Positions 45,139 to 54,203 of a DNA stretch of 64,000 nt are shown here, piece by piece; the first letter of the stretch is position 1, and every line of letters starts with the position of its first letter. Source of the stretch: Prescottella sp. R16 (GTDB lineage: Bacteria > Actinomycetota > Actinomycetes > Mycobacteriales > Mycobacteriaceae); contig NZ_CP130943.1 in the NCBI RefSeq assembly GCF_030656875.1, positions 2,852,001-2,916,000 of the forward strand, in the 5' to 3' direction. The notes under the pieces are model-generated. The model was given only the letters and a program-made list of their open reading frames with translations. It did no database searches and had not been told where the DNA came from. Position numbers and translations under genes: made by a program.

Positions 45139-45600
45139 ATGCGCACCATCACCGCCGTCCTCGGCACCACCCTCGCTGCCGCCACCCTCGCCGTCGGCGC
45201 CACCGGCACCGCGAACGCGGCCGCCACCAGCATCACCGGCGAAGGCACCTACATCGTCGGCGTCGACATCGAACCCGGCCTGTACGTCTCCGCCGGCGCC
45301 GTCGACACCGACTTCGACTGCTGGGGTACCCGCCTCTCCGGATTCAGCGGCGAATACGACGACGCCATCGCCTACGTCTACGGCAAGGACCGCGTCGTGG
45401 TGCGGATCGAACCCACCGACGCCGCATTCGACACCTGGAACTGCCGCACCTGGACTCGTCTCGCCGAAACCCCCGCACCGGCACCGGCACCGGCACCGGA
45501 TCTGACGGGGCCGCTGGTCGGCTCGGCCGTCGTCGGCAGCGCAGTGGTCGGCAGCGCCGCACTGCCCACCGTCGTCGGCCTGATGGCCACCGGTTCCTGA
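45139..45600 (+). CDS. secreted protein of unknown function
   Basis: Protein of 153 residues after a GGAGGA site. Signal peptide: MRTITAVLGTTLAAATLAVG, cleaved probably after ANA (about residue 27). The mature part contains ITGEGTYIVGVDIEPGLY, which recalls small beta-rich domains found in actinobacterial exported proteins, two cysteines (about C55 and C95) that could form a disulfide, a Pro-Ala repeat, and a hydrophobic Gly/Val-rich tail that may associate with the membrane. It lies between the RNase H-fold gene and a lipoprotein gene. No function is assigned. Confidence 0.8.
   Translation: MRTITAVLGTTLAAATLAVGATGTANAAATSITGEGTYIVGVDIEPGLYVSAGAVDTDFDCWGTRLSGFSGEYDDAIAYVYGKDRVVVRIEPTDAAFDTWNCRTWTRLAETPAPAPAPAPDLTGPLVGSAVVGSAVVGSAALPTVVGLMATGS
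45475..45498 (+). repeat. four tandem GCACCG hexamers
   Basis: Four copies of GCACCG encode the Ala-Pro repeat of the secreted protein. This is a possible site of in-frame length variation. Confidence 0.85.
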
Positions 45601-45627
45601 TATCGCCCACATCACGAGGAGCACTCG

Positions 45628-46239
45628 ATGACGACCTTCACCCGCACCGCACTCGCGATCGGAACCGCAGTCACCGCACTGTCCGTCCTCACCGCCTGCG
45701 CAAACTCCGGTGCCGCGGACACCGCTGCCGCGCCGACCACCTCGGCCGCACCGACCGAATCCCCCGAGCAGGCTGAGGCCCGCCGGCAGGCGGACGCCGC
45801 CGCAGCCAAGGCGAGGCAGGAAGCGGCCGCCGCAGAAGCCGCGAAACGACAGGCCGAAGAAGCTGCGAAGAAGGACCCCGCCACCTACGAACAGCTCAGC
45901 ACACGTGACTTCGCGCTGATCGCCAAGAATCCCGCAGCCGCGGTGGGCCGCAAGGTCGTCGTGTACGGCCGCGTCACCCAGTTCGACTCCGCCACCGGGA
46001 CGAGCCAGTTCCTCGCCCGCACCGCACCCTCCGTCCCCGACAGCGTGTACGACTACGACCAGAACACCCTGATCGTCGGAGACACCACCGCCCTGGTCGA
46101 GAACGTGGTCGAGAACGATCTGGTCACCATGCACGCGGAAGTGCTCGGCTCCTTCACCTACGACACCCAGGCCGGCGGCAGCACCACCGTCCCGAAGCTG
46201 CAGGTCAACATCATCGAGGTCACCGGGTCGGCCCGCTAG
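45628..46239 (+). CDS. lipoprotein with coiled-coil linker
   Basis: Predicted lipoprotein of 203 residues. The signal sequence ends in the lipobox LTAC (C24). A Thr/Ser/Pro-rich region is followed by a charged alanine-rich helix (about 50-85, EQAEARRQADAAAAKARQE) likely to be coiled coil. The C-terminal beta-rich domain (GRKVVVYGRVTQFDS, LVTMHAEVLGSF) resembles an OB-type fold seen in small exported proteins. It is the last of three plus-strand genes beginning at 44219. Function unknown. Confidence 0.82.
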   Translation: MTTFTRTALAIGTAVTALSVLTACANSGAADTAAAPTTSAAPTESPEQAEARRQADAAAAKARQEAAAAEAAKRQAEEAAKKDPATYEQLSTRDFALIAKNPAAAVGRKVVVYGRVTQFDSATGTSQFLARTAPSVPDSVYDYDQNTLIVGDTTALVENVVENDLVTMHAEVLGSFTYDTQAGGSTTVPKLQVNIIEVTGSAR

Positions 46240-46274
46240 GGAACCGATCCCACCGCCGTCGCGGCCGGCAACCA

Positions 46275-47021
46275 CTACCCGAGCAGGATCTCCCGGGACA
46301 GCTTCCAGCTCACCGTGTTCGGGTCGAGGAACGCGAAGTGGTCCTCCCCGTCGATCAGGTGCAGTCGCACCGGGTCACCGGCCGCGACGGCGGCGTCGTG
46401 GTAGCGGGAGGCCACTTTCGCCGGCACCTGGGCGTCCTCGGTGCCGTGCAGGACCGCGACCGGCACCCCGATCGGGAGCCGGTGTTGCGGCGACCCCGAC
46501 CGGTACAGGTCGGGGTCGGCGTCGAACGGCACCCCGAACAGGTCCTCGATGTAGTCGATGCGGCGGCCGCGTTCGCCGGCCGACGCCATGTCCAGCGCGC
46601 CGGCCTGCGACACGAACAGTTCCGGCCGGACCGTCGTATCGTGTTGCCCGGCAAGCCAGATCGCGAGCTGGCCGCCCGCCGAATGCCCCACCACCCGCAC
46701 CCGGTCCAGGTCGAGTGGCACCGGCGACGCGTCCGCGACCGGCCCGGCGAGCGCGTCGAGGGCCGCGACGATGTCCGACGACATCTCCGGCCACCGCCCG
46801 CCCGCACCGAGGCGCCGGTACTCGACGTTCCACACCGCGACCCCGCTGCGCGCCAACTCCACCGAGAACGCGGTTCCCAGGTTGAGGTGGTACTTGCCGC
46901 TCCAGTAGCCGCCGTGGATCACCATCACCACCGGAACCGGCTCGGCCACAGGGTTTTCCGGGGCATAGAAGTGCCCGAACTGCTGCGACTCCGGGCCGTA
47001 CTCGATCCGTGTCCTGGCCAT
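46275..47021 (-). CDS. alpha/beta hydrolase (esterase/lipase-like)
   Basis: Serine hydrolase of 248 residues with the oxyanion motif VIHGGYWSG, nucleophile elbow GHSAGG, a late aspartate in LHGTEDAQVP and a histidine in GEDHFAF. This pattern is typical of carboxylesterases related to kynurenine formamidase. It starts at ATG 47021, 2 bp after the rsmE stop, so it is probably co-expressed with rsmE. The natural substrate is unknown. Confidence 0.88.
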   Translation of the reverse strand: MARTRIEYGPESQQFGHFYAPENPVAEPVPVVMVIHGGYWSGKYHLNLGTAFSVELARSGVAVWNVEYRRLGAGGRWPEMSSDIVAALDALAGPVADASPVPLDLDRVRVVGHSAGGQLAIWLAGQHDTTVRPELFVSQAGALDMASAGERGRRIDYIEDLFGVPFDADPDLYRSGSPQHRLPIGVPVAVLHGTEDAQVPAKVASRYHDAAVAAGDPVRLHLIDGEDHFAFLDPNTVSWKLSREILLG

Positions 47022-47023
47022 GT

Positions 47024-47785
47024 CTACTGCACCGGCTCCGACGTCCAGCGGTCGGTGAGGACCCCGATGGCGCCGAGGGCGACGGCGGCGGCGGTGGAGG
47101 TGCGCAGGACGGTGGGGCCGAGCAGCACGGCGGTGGCGCCGGCGTCGGTGAGGGCGGTGATCTCGTCGTCGGACAGTCCGCCTTCGGGGCCGACGACGAG
47201 CATCGCCTCGGGGGCGTCGCGCCACGGCAGTGATGCGAACGGCGTCTGCGCGGATTCGTGGAGGACGGCGACGATCCCGCCGCGTGCGACGACTCCGCGG
47301 ACCTGCTCGAGGATCTGCGGGGTGTGGTGCAGGTCGGCGACGTCGGGGACGAACGAGCGCCGTGACTGTTTGGCCGCGGCGACCGCCGCGTTGCGCCACC
47401 GGGTGACCCCCTTGGCCGTCTTGGTGCCTTCCCAGCGGGCGACGCAGCGCGCGGACTGCCACGGGATCACGGCGTCGATACCCGCCTCGGTGGCGAGTTC
47501 GACGGCGAGTTCGGAGCGTTCCGATTTCGGTAGCGCCTGCACGAGCGTCACCGCCGGGGTGGGCGGCTGCTGGTCCCGGCGGGCGGTCACCTCGAGGTCG
47601 AGGCGGTCCTTCCCGGCGGCGACGACGGTGGCGTCGGCGATGCCGCCGCGGCCGTCGGCGAGCAGTAGCCGTTCACCGGCTCTGATGCGTCGCACGGTCG
47701 CGGCGTGCCGGCCCTCGGGGCCGTCGAGCACCGCCGGCTGTCCGACACCTGGGAGCGGATCGAGGTAGAAGACCGTTGCGGCCAT
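47024..47785 (-). CDS. rsmE: 16S rRNA (uracil(1498)-N(3))-methyltransferase
   Basis: SPOUT-class methyltransferase that modifies U1498 of 16S rRNA. The 253-residue length is usual. Visible motifs are LVQALPKSERSELAVELATEAG, VIPWQSARCVARW, LVVGPEGGLSDDEI and LGPTVLRTSTAAAVAL, which make up the SAM-binding knot. It lies 6 bp downstream of dnaJ2, matching the mycobacterial hrcA-dnaJ2-rsmE order. Confidence 0.95.
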   Translation of the reverse strand: MAATVFYLDPLPGVGQPAVLDGPEGRHAATVRRIRAGERLLLADGRGGIADATVVAAGKDRLDLEVTARRDQQPPTPAVTLVQALPKSERSELAVELATEAGIDAVIPWQSARCVARWEGTKTAKGVTRWRNAAVAAAKQSRRSFVPDVADLHHTPQILEQVRGVVARGGIVAVLHESAQTPFASLPWRDAPEAMLVVGPEGGLSDDEITALTDAGATAVLLGPTVLRTSTAAAVALGAIGVLTDRWTSEPVQ

Positions 47786-47791
47786 CGGTCG

Positions 47792-48949
47792 TCAGCGGCC
47801 GCTGAACGCGTCGCGCAGCCGGGAGAACAGGCCTCCGCTGTTCTGCGATCCGGTCGAGACGACCTCCGCGTGATCCCGGTCTCGGTGGTTCTTGAACTCC
47901 TGCAGCAGCTTGGTTTGCTTGCTGTCGAGGCGGGTGGGGACGACGACCTCGAGGTGCGCGTGGATGTCGCCGCGCACCGTCGTCCGCAGCTTCGGCATGC
48001 CGTGGCCGCGCAGCACCGACACCGAGCCGGGCTGGGTGCCCGGGTCGACGGTGATCTCGGTGAGCCCGTCGAGGACGGTGTCGAGGGTGACGGTGGTGCC
48101 GAGGGCGGCGTCGACCATGGGGACGCGGATGGTGCAGTGCAGGTCGTCGCCGTCGCGGACGAACACGTCGTGCGGCTGCTCGATGACCTCGACGTACAGG
48201 TCGCCGGCCGGTCCGCCGCCGGGGCCGACCTCGCCCTGCGCCGCGAGCCGGATCCGCATGCCGCCGGCCACACCGGCGGGGACCTTGACGGTGATGTCGC
48301 GGCGGGCCCGCACGCGGCCGTCGCCACCGCACTTGTGGCACGGGTCGGGGATGGTCTCACCGGCGCCGCGGCACGTCGGGCACGGGCGCGACGTCATGAC
48401 CTGGCCGAGGAACGACCGCTGCACCGACTGCACCTCGCCGACGCCGTCACACGTCTCGCAGCGGATCGGCTTCGAGTCGCCGTGCGTGCCGGAACCGGCG
48501 CAGCCGTCGCACAGGATCGCGGTGTCGACGGTGACGGTCTTGGTGACGCCGGTGGCGCACTCGGCGAGCGTCAGCTTGGTGCGCAGCAGCGAGTCGGCTC
48601 CCGGCTGGACGCGGCCACGCGGACCTCGCGACGTGCCGCCGGCGCCGCCGCCGAAGAACGCTTCGAACACGTCACCGAGGCCACCACCGAATCCGGCGCC
48701 GCCGAATCCGCCCGCGCCGGCTCCGCCGCCCTGCTGCAGCGGGTCACCGCCGAGGTCGACGATGCGGCGCTTCTCCGGATCGGACAGCACCTCGTATGCG
48801 GTGGAGACCTCCCGGAACCGGGCCTGTGCGGCCTCGTCCGGGTTGACGTCGGGATGCAGTTCCCGGGCCAGCTTCCGGTACGCCCGCTTGATCTCCTGGT
48901 CGGTCGCCTTCTGCCCGACACCGAGGGTGCCGTAGTAATCCCGTGCCAC
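47792..48949 (-). CDS. dnaJ2: molecular chaperone DnaJ
   Basis: Type I Hsp40 cochaperone of 385 residues that stimulates the ATPase of DnaK. It has the J domain with HPD (about 31-33), a Gly/Phe-rich linker (about 70-105), the four CxxCxGxG zinc repeats ([32 protein letters not shown]), and the C-terminal substrate-binding domains. It lies downstream of hrcA in the same unit, so the HrcA repressor probably controls its expression together with other heat-shock genes. Confidence 0.96.
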   Translation of the reverse strand: MARDYYGTLGVGQKATDQEIKRAYRKLARELHPDVNPDEAAQARFREVSTAYEVLSDPEKRRIVDLGGDPLQQGGGAGAGGFGGAGFGGGLGDVFEAFFGGGAGGTSRGPRGRVQPGADSLLRTKLTLAECATGVTKTVTVDTAILCDGCAGSGTHGDSKPIRCETCDGVGEVQSVQRSFLGQVMTSRPCPTCRGAGETIPDPCHKCGGDGRVRARRDITVKVPAGVAGGMRIRLAAQGEVGPGGGPAGDLYVEVIEQPHDVFVRDGDDLHCTIRVPMVDAALGTTVTLDTVLDGLTEITVDPGTQPGSVSVLRGHGMPKLRTTVRGDIHAHLEVVVPTRLDSKQTKLLQEFKNHRDRDHAEVVSTGSQNSGGLFSRLRDAFSGR

Positions 48950-49015
48950 TTCGGTTCTCTCGTCCTTCTCTATTTCGTTCGCATCACGCGGTGACCGGCC
49001 CGTCGGCGGCGCAGA

Positions 49016-50059
49016 TCAGCGCTCGCCGAGGACCTCGCCGATGTACCGGGCAACGGCAGCCACCGAGGCAATTGTTCCCGGGTAGTCCATCCGGGTGGGA
49101 CCGAGGACCCCGACACCCCCGAAGATGGTACCGGCGGCGCCGTAGCCGGTGGAGATCACCGACGTGCCCCGCATCTCCGCGACCTGTGTCTCCTCGCCGA
49201 TCCGGACGGTGACACGGCCCGCGTCCTGTGTCGCGGCCAACAGTTTGAGGACCACCACCTGCTCCTCGAGCGCCTCGAGGACGGAGCGCAGCGATCCGGG
49301 GAAGCCGGCCTGGGCCGCGAAGTCGGCGGCGTTGCGGGTGAGGTTGGCGGTCCCGCCGAGGACGAGGCGGTCCTCGGGATGTTCGACGAGGGTCTCGACC
49401 AGCACGGTCGCCGACCGGACGACGGCGTCACGGATGTTGTCGGGGGCGTCCTCGGCCAGTTCGGAGACCGCGATCGACGCGGCCGCGAGCCGCTTGCCTT
49501 CGAGGGCGCCGCCCAGCAGGTCCCGCAGCCGGGCCAGGTCGTCGTCGTCGAGGACGTCCCCGAGTTCGACGATCCGCTGGTCGACGCGGCCGGAGTCGGT
49601 GATGAGAACCAGCAGCAGCCGGGCCGGGGTGAGCGCGACCACCTCGAGGTGCCGCACCGACGACGCCGACAGCGTCGGATACTGCACGATCGCGACCTGT
49701 CGGGTGAGCTGGGCCAGCAACCGGACGCCGCGGCGCAACACGTCGTCGAGGTCGACGCCGGATTCGAGGAACTGCAGGATGGCGCGGCGTTCGGCCGCGG
49801 ACAGCGGTTTGACGTCCGCGATGCGGTCGACGAACTGCCGGTAGCCCTTGTCGGTGGGGACCCGGCCCGAACTGGTGTGCGGCTGGGTGATGTAGCCCTC
49901 GGCCTCGAGGACGGCCATGTCGTTGCGGACCGTGGCGCTCGACACGCCGAGATTGTGGCGTTCGACGAGAGCCTTCGATCCGATGGGCTCCTGCGTGGCG
50001 ACGTAGTCGGCGACGATGGCCCGCAGAACCTCGAACCGTCGTTCCTCGGTACTCGACAT
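49016..50059 (-). CDS. hrcA: heat-inducible transcription repressor HrcA
   Basis: Repressor of class I heat-shock genes, 347 residues from ATG at 50059 with GGAGG upstream. The N-terminal winged helix reads [21 protein letters not shown] and [19 protein letters not shown], followed by the [15 protein letters not shown] wing. The central and C-terminal parts are those of the HrcA sensor domain. I see no convincing CIRCE palindrome upstream of this gene, so its own control is unclear. Confidence 0.96.
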   Translation of the reverse strand: MSSTEERRFEVLRAIVADYVATQEPIGSKALVERHNLGVSSATVRNDMAVLEAEGYITQPHTSSGRVPTDKGYRQFVDRIADVKPLSAAERRAILQFLESGVDLDDVLRRGVRLLAQLTRQVAIVQYPTLSASSVRHLEVVALTPARLLLVLITDSGRVDQRIVELGDVLDDDDLARLRDLLGGALEGKRLAAASIAVSELAEDAPDNIRDAVVRSATVLVETLVEHPEDRLVLGGTANLTRNAADFAAQAGFPGSLRSVLEALEEQVVVLKLLAATQDAGRVTVRIGEETQVAEMRGTSVISTGYGAAGTIFGGVGVLGPTRMDYPGTIASVAAVARYIGEVLGER

Positions 50060-50194
50060 CGCTGTGCACCTCCGTTTCGCCACGAGTGCCGGAATGACCC
50101 CGGTATCGAGTCTAATGGCCCGATGGGCGTCCACCGCCGCGGCCCGCGCCGGACAGGTGAGACGGGTGACGTGGCCGGCCCGTAGGCTCGCCCC

Positions 50195-50509
50195 ATGATC
50201 TTCAAGGGTGTCCGGGACGGCAAGCCGTATCCCGATCACGGATTGACCTTGCGGGACTGGTCCCGGATCCCGCCGCGCCAGGTCCGCCTGGACGAGATCG
50301 TGACCACGACGAGGGTTCTCGAACTCGACCGGCTGCTGTCCGAGGACTCCACGTTCTACGGCGACCTGTTTCCGCACGCGGTGCTGTGGCAGGGCACGAT
50401 CTATCTCGAGGACGGCGTCCACCACGCGGTCCGGTCGGCGCTGCGCAACCGGACGGTGCTGCACGCGCGGGTCTTCGACTTCGACGCCCTGAACCCGCCC
50501 ACCGACTGA
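50195..50509 (+). CDS. conserved actinobacterial protein (Rv2375-like)
   Basis: Small conserved protein of 104 residues, beginning [17 protein letters not shown] and containing [18 protein letters not shown]. It matches the protein encoded beside hrcA in M. tuberculosis as I recall it. It is cytoplasmic with no known motif. It is divergent from hrcA and converges with hemW, 4 bp between stops. No function is known. Confidence 0.85.
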   Translation: MIFKGVRDGKPYPDHGLTLRDWSRIPPRQVRLDEIVTTTRVLELDRLLSEDSTFYGDLFPHAVLWQGTIYLEDGVHHAVRSALRNRTVLHARVFDFDALNPPTD

Positions 50510-50513
50510 GCGG

Positions 50514-51752
50514 TCAGGCGAGCAGGTCCCGGACGACGGCGTCCGCCAGCAGCCGGCCACGGTCGGTGAGGACGAGACTGCCGCCGGAGACGACGGCGAG
50601 CCCGTCGGCGACCACCTGCTCGGCGGCCGCACGCTCGGTGTCCCGCAGGTCGGCCAGGGGTATTCCGGTGCGCAACCGCACCGTGAGCATGACCCGTTCG
50701 ACGTGGACGTCCTCTGCGGTGAGGGTTTCGCTGCCGGCGACGGGCAACTCCCCCGCCGTCAGCCGGTCCGCGTACCGGGCCGGATGTTTGACGTTCCACC
50801 ACCGCACCCCGCCGACGTGGCTGTGCGCGCCGGGCCCGGCACCCCACCAGTCGCCGCCGTCCCAGTAGCCGAGGTTGTGTCGGCAGCGGGCGTCGCCCCC
50901 GGCGGCCCCCGTCATATCCCCCGTCGCTCCGCTCGCCCAGTTCGAGACCTCGTACCAGTGCAGGCCGGCCGCGGACAGGCGTGCGTCGATCCGCTCGTAG
51001 CGGGCGGCGAGGACGTCGTCGTCGGGGGCGGGCAGTTCGCCGCGGCGCACCTTGCGGGCCATGGCGGTGCCGTCCTCGACGATCAGGGAGTACGCGGAGA
51101 CGTGGTCGACGCCGGCGCTCAGGACGGCGTCGAGGGAGGCGTCCAGGTCGGCGTCCGTCTCCCCCGGCGTGCCGTAGATGAGGTCGAGGTTGACGTGGTC
51201 GAATCCGGCAGCGCGGGCCTCACGGGCGGCGGCGACGGCCCGGCCGGGGGTGTGGGTGCGGTCGAGGACCTTCAGGACGTGTTCGGCCGCGGACTGCATG
51301 CCCAGGGAGATGCGGGTGTAGCCGGCGTCGCGCAGGGCCGTGAAGAACTCGGGGGACGTGGATTCCGGGTTCGATTCGGTGGTCACCTCGGCTCCCGCGG
51401 CGAGTCCGAAGGTGCCGCGGACGGCGTCGAGGACCTCGGCGAGTCCGGCACCGCCGAGCAGTGACGGAGTGCCGCCGCCGACGAAGACGGTGTCCGCGGC
51501 CGGGGCACCGGTCGCGGCGGCGGCCAGGTCGAGTTCCCGCTTCAGTGCCTCGAGCCACGACTGCGGGGACGCCGAGGTCCCCAGCTCTCCTGCGGTGTAG
51601 GTGTTGAAGTCGCAGTATCCGCACCGGGTGGCGCAGAACGGAACGTGGACGTACACGCCGAACGGCCGCGATCCGACACCGGACAGGGCGGTACCGGGCA
51701 GGACGAACGGCGCGGACGCGGGGACGGAGGCCGGGACGGGGGAACCACTCAC
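50514..51752 (-). CDS. hemW: radical SAM heme chaperone HemW
   Basis: Radical SAM protein of the HemN/HemW group, 412 residues from GTG at 51752. The cluster motif is C40-x3-C44-x2-C47 (CATRCGYC), and the heme-binding HNLGYW (292-297) marks HemW rather than coproporphyrinogen dehydrogenase. Between the usual YEVSNWA and RCRHN there is an extra Gly-rich stretch (about residues 273-287, [13 protein letters not shown]) encoded by a repeat that also occurs in cysH. This is probably a tolerated loop insertion. Confidence 0.93.
   Translation of the reverse strand: MSGSPVPASVPASAPFVLPGTALSGVGSRPFGVYVHVPFCATRCGYCDFNTYTAGELGTSASPQSWLEALKRELDLAAAATGAPAADTVFVGGGTPSLLGGAGLAEVLDAVRGTFGLAAGAEVTTESNPESTSPEFFTALRDAGYTRISLGMQSAAEHVLKVLDRTHTPGRAVAAAREARAAGFDHVNLDLIYGTPGETDADLDASLDAVLSAGVDHVSAYSLIVEDGTAMARKVRRGELPAPDDDVLAARYERIDARLSAAGLHWYEVSNWASGATGDMTGAAGGDARCRHNLGYWDGGDWWGAGPGAHSHVGGVRWWNVKHPARYADRLTAGELPVAGSETLTAEDVHVERVMLTVRLRTGIPLADLRDTERAAAEQVVADGLAVVSGGSLVLTDRGRLLADAVVRDLLA
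50918..50936 (-). repeat. short dispersed repeat inside hemW
   Basis: On the minus strand this reads GCGAGCGGAGCGACGGGGG. It matches 54329-54347 in cysH at 17 of the first 18 bases. It encodes ASGATG, part of a loop insertion absent from typical HemW. Confidence 0.7.
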
Positions 51753-51877
51753 CCCACCAGTGTCCCAGCCTCCGGCGTGGGCCCGGGGCCGACGGGTGGA
51801 ACCGAGCGTTGCCCGCATTCCACCCGCCGGCCAGGATGTGGTTTCGGTCACACTGCTGTCGGTGACCGGGTCGGCCC

Positions 51878-52030
51878 CTACTCGGTGTCGCGCTTGCTCT
51901 CGGACGTGTCGATCGGCGGCAGTGCGCCGCCCTCGTTGGCCCACCGGTCGAGCTGCTTGCCCTCCGGATCCGGGAGCCGACCCTTCCGTCGTTTGAGCAG
52001 ATGACCGAGGGTTTCTGTGATCTTTCCCAT
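51878..52030 (-). CDS. small charged hypothetical protein
   Basis: Predicted 50-residue protein from ATG at 52030, beginning MGKITETLGHLLKRRKGR and rich in Lys, Arg, Asp and Glu. The start has GGGT-type purines upstream but no strong ribosome-binding site. Clean amino-acid composition, unlike the surrounding arginine-rich noise frames, supports it. The rest of the hemW-sirA gap (51753-52233) shows only the sirA leader promoter. Function unknown. Confidence 0.5.
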   Translation of the reverse strand: MGKITETLGHLLKRRKGRLPDPEGKQLDRWANEGGALPPIDTSESKRDTE

Positions 52031-52220
52031 ACCCGAACCGTAGCCACCCTTCCCGGTCCGTGCAGGACGCCGCGCCGGTCCCGTCACCGGCCACCCGGTC
52101 GATCCTCCGCAGTGTCGTCCCGACAGCCGCCCTCCGGTCGCCCGCGGAGCGCCGCGAACGATTTCCCGCGTTTCCGCGGGAAATCCACGAACACCGGTCG
52201 GCGGCACCGGAATCCCGTGG

Positions 52221-52226
52221 CAGAAT
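52221..52226 (+). promoter_or_regulatory. -10 box for a leaderless sulfur-operon transcript
   Basis: CAGAAT ends exactly 7 nt before the ATG of the cysteine-rich leader ORF at 52234. The predicted transcript would begin at or next to that ATG, i.e. be leaderless. The same geometry appears upstream of subI. Confidence 0.55.
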
Positions 52227-52233
52227 GGCCCGC

Positions 52234-52323
52234 ATGACGGATACCGGAGTGCGATTGGTGGCGCGGCGCCACGTCGACCTCAAGCGTGTCTGCAGCTGTT
52301 GTTGTCTGCCTTGCGGCGCATAG
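52234..52323 (+). CDS. cysteine-rich leader peptide of the sirA operon (Ms4527A-like)
   Basis: A 29-residue ORF beginning MTDTGVRLVARRHVDLKR and ending in a Cys-rich tail, VCSCCCLPCGA. Polycysteine leader ORFs of this kind precede the sulfite reductase operon in mycobacteria, where slow translation of the Cys codons under cysteine shortage allows downstream expression. The ATG matches a leaderless start (see the -10 box). It is followed by a 164-nt untranslated stretch before sirA. Confidence 0.85.
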   Translation: MTDTGVRLVARRHVDLKRVCSCCCLPCGA

Positions 52324-52487
52324 CAGCCGGCGTCCTCCTGCCCTGAGCGCAGTCGACGCGCGTCTGCATTCTTCCCTCCCGTTCGGCCCGTATCACGCGG
52401 CCGGTCGAGGACGATTCCCGCGAGGATGCAGCCCTCCTCTCCTGTCTTCGACCGGTGCCCGTGACATTCACGACCCCAGGAGCACCC
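52324..52487 (+). promoter_or_regulatory. probable cysteine-responsive attenuator before sirA
   Basis: Untranslated region between the leader ORF and sirA. CCGGTCGA (52401-52408) and TCGACCGG (52448-52455) can pair, with inner GAGG/CCTC arms. Ribosome position on the leader ORF could change this folding. CAGGAG at 52477 is the sirA ribosome-binding site. Confidence 0.55.
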
Positions 52488-54203
52488 ATGACGTCGACCA
52501 CCGACGCCGTTTCCAGCACACCCCCGCCCGCTGCCGCCCGACCCGCGCGCCCGAAGAAGCGCGCGTCCGAGGGCCAGTGGGCGCTCGGCTACCGCGAACC
52601 GCTCAACGCCAACGAGCAGATCAAGAAGGACGACAACCCACTCAACGTGCGGGCCCGCATCATCGACCAGTACTCGAAGGGCGGCTTCGACAGCATCGAC
52701 AAAGCCGACCTGCGCGGACGTTTCCGCTGGATGGGCCTGTACACGCAGCGTGAGCAGGGCTACGACGGCACCTTCACCGGCGACGACAACGCCGACCTGC
52801 TCGAGGCGCCGTACTTCATGATGCGGGTGCGCACCGACGGCGGCCGGTTGAACCGGGAGCAGATCCGGACGCTGGCCGGTATCTCCACCGAGTTCGCCCG
52901 CGGCACCGCCGACATCTCGGATCGGCAGAACCTGCAGTACCACTGGATCGAGATCGAGAACGTGCCGGAGATCTGGCGACGGCTCGAGGCCGTGGGTCTC
53001 GAAACGACCGAGGCGTGCGGCGACTGCCCGCGTGGCATGCTCGGATCCCCACTCGCCGGCCTGTCCCCCGACGAGGTGCTCGACGCGACCCCCGCCCTGG
53101 CTGAGATCAAGCGCCGCTACATCGGCAACCCCGAGTACTCGAACCTGCCGCGAAAGTTCAAGACCGCGATCTCCGGCCTGCAGGACGTGGTCCACGAGAT
53201 CAACGACGTCGCGTTCGTCGGTGTCGAACATCCCGACCACGGCCCCGGCCTGGACCTGTGGGTCGGTGGCGGTCTGTCGACGAACCCGATGATGGCGCAG
53301 CGTCTGGGCGTGTGGGTGCCCCTCGACGAGGTTCCCGACGTGTGGGAGGCGGTCGTCGCGATCTTCCGCGACTACGGCTACCGACGGCTGCGGTCGAAGG
53401 CACGGCTCAAGTTCCTCGTCAAGGACTGGGGCGTGCAGAAGTTCCGCGAGGTGCTCGAGACCGAGTACCTGCACCGGAAGCTGATCGACGGCCCGGCGCC
53501 GGTGCCGCCGAAGCATCCGATCGATCACGTGGGTGTGACGCGACTGTCCAACGGGCGGAACGCCGTCGGTTTTTCGGCGGTGTCCGGACGACTGACCGGT
53601 GACACGCTGTTCGCGATCGCCGACGCGATGGAGCGGGCCGGTACGGACGACCTGCGGTTCACGCCGTACCAGAAGCTGGTGGTCGTCGACGTCGACGACG
53701 ACAAGATCGCCGGACTCGACGCCGACCTCGAGGCGGTGGGGCTGAGTTCGCGGCCGTCGCGCTGGCGCCGCAACCTCATCGCCTGCACCGGCCTCGAGTA
53801 CTGCAAGCTGTCGTTCACCGAAACCCGAAGCCGTTCACAGGCTCTCGTGCCGATTCTGGAGGAGCGTCTCGCGGATCTCAACGAGCAGCTGGACGTGCCG
53901 ATCACGATCAACTTCAACGGGTGCCCCAATTCGTGTGCCCGCGTGCAGGTCGCGGACATCGGGTTCAAGGGCCAGTTGATCGCCGACGAGAACGGCACCC
54001 CGATCGAGGGCTTCCAGGTGCATCTCGGAGGCAGCCTCGGCTTCGACAGCGGGTTCGGCCGGAAGCTTCGGCAGCACAAGATCTTCGCGCACGAGGCCAC
54101 CGACTACATCGACCGGCTGGTGCGCAATTTCATCAAGAACAAGAACGACGGCGAACGCTTCGCCGAGTGGGCGGTGCGTGCCGACGAGGAGGATTTGCGA
54201 TGA
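52488..54203 (+). CDS. sirA: assimilatory sulfite reductase (ferredoxin)
   Basis: Siroheme and [4Fe-4S] sulfite reductase of 571 residues, reducing sulfite to sulfide with electrons from ferredoxin. The cluster ligands are C433-x5-C439 (CTGLEYC) and C479-x3-C483 (CPNSC), which also coordinate siroheme. Two ferrodoxin-like halves are visible (LQYHWIEIENVPEIW and LRFTPYQKLVVVDVDD). It is first structural gene of sirA-cysH-cysD-cysN-chelatase; the ATGA overlap couples it to cysH. The siroheme chelatase further down supplies its cofactor. Confidence 0.96.
   Translation: MTSTTDAVSSTPPPAAARPARPKKRASEGQWALGYREPLNANEQIKKDDNPLNVRARIIDQYSKGGFDSIDKADLRGRFRWMGLYTQREQGYDGTFTGDDNADLLEAPYFMMRVRTDGGRLNREQIRTLAGISTEFARGTADISDRQNLQYHWIEIENVPEIWRRLEAVGLETTEACGDCPRGMLGSPLAGLSPDEVLDATPALAEIKRRYIGNPEYSNLPRKFKTAISGLQDVVHEINDVAFVGVEHPDHGPGLDLWVGGGLSTNPMMAQRLGVWVPLDEVPDVWEAVVAIFRDYGYRRLRSKARLKFLVKDWGVQKFREVLETEYLHRKLIDGPAPVPPKHPIDHVGVTRLSNGRNAVGFSAVSGRLTGDTLFAIADAMERAGTDDLRFTPYQKLVVVDVDDDKIAGLDADLEAVGLSSRPSRWRRNLIACTGLEYCKLSFTETRSRSQALVPILEERLADLNEQLDVPITINFNGCPNSCARVQVADIGFKGQLIADENGTPIEGFQVHLGGSLGFDSGFGRKLRQHKIFAHEATDYIDRLVRNFIKNKNDGERFAEWAVRADEEDLR

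Noticed and set aside
50060..50194. CIRCE operator upstream of hrcA
   Set aside because: GAGTGC- and GAGTCTAA-like pieces occur, but they do not form the inverted arms with the 9-bp spacing needed.
51753..53528. Very long upstream extension of hemW on the minus strand
   Set aside because: It would run through the sirA leader and into sirA. The extension shows no domain, while GTG at 51752 gives a normal-length HemW.
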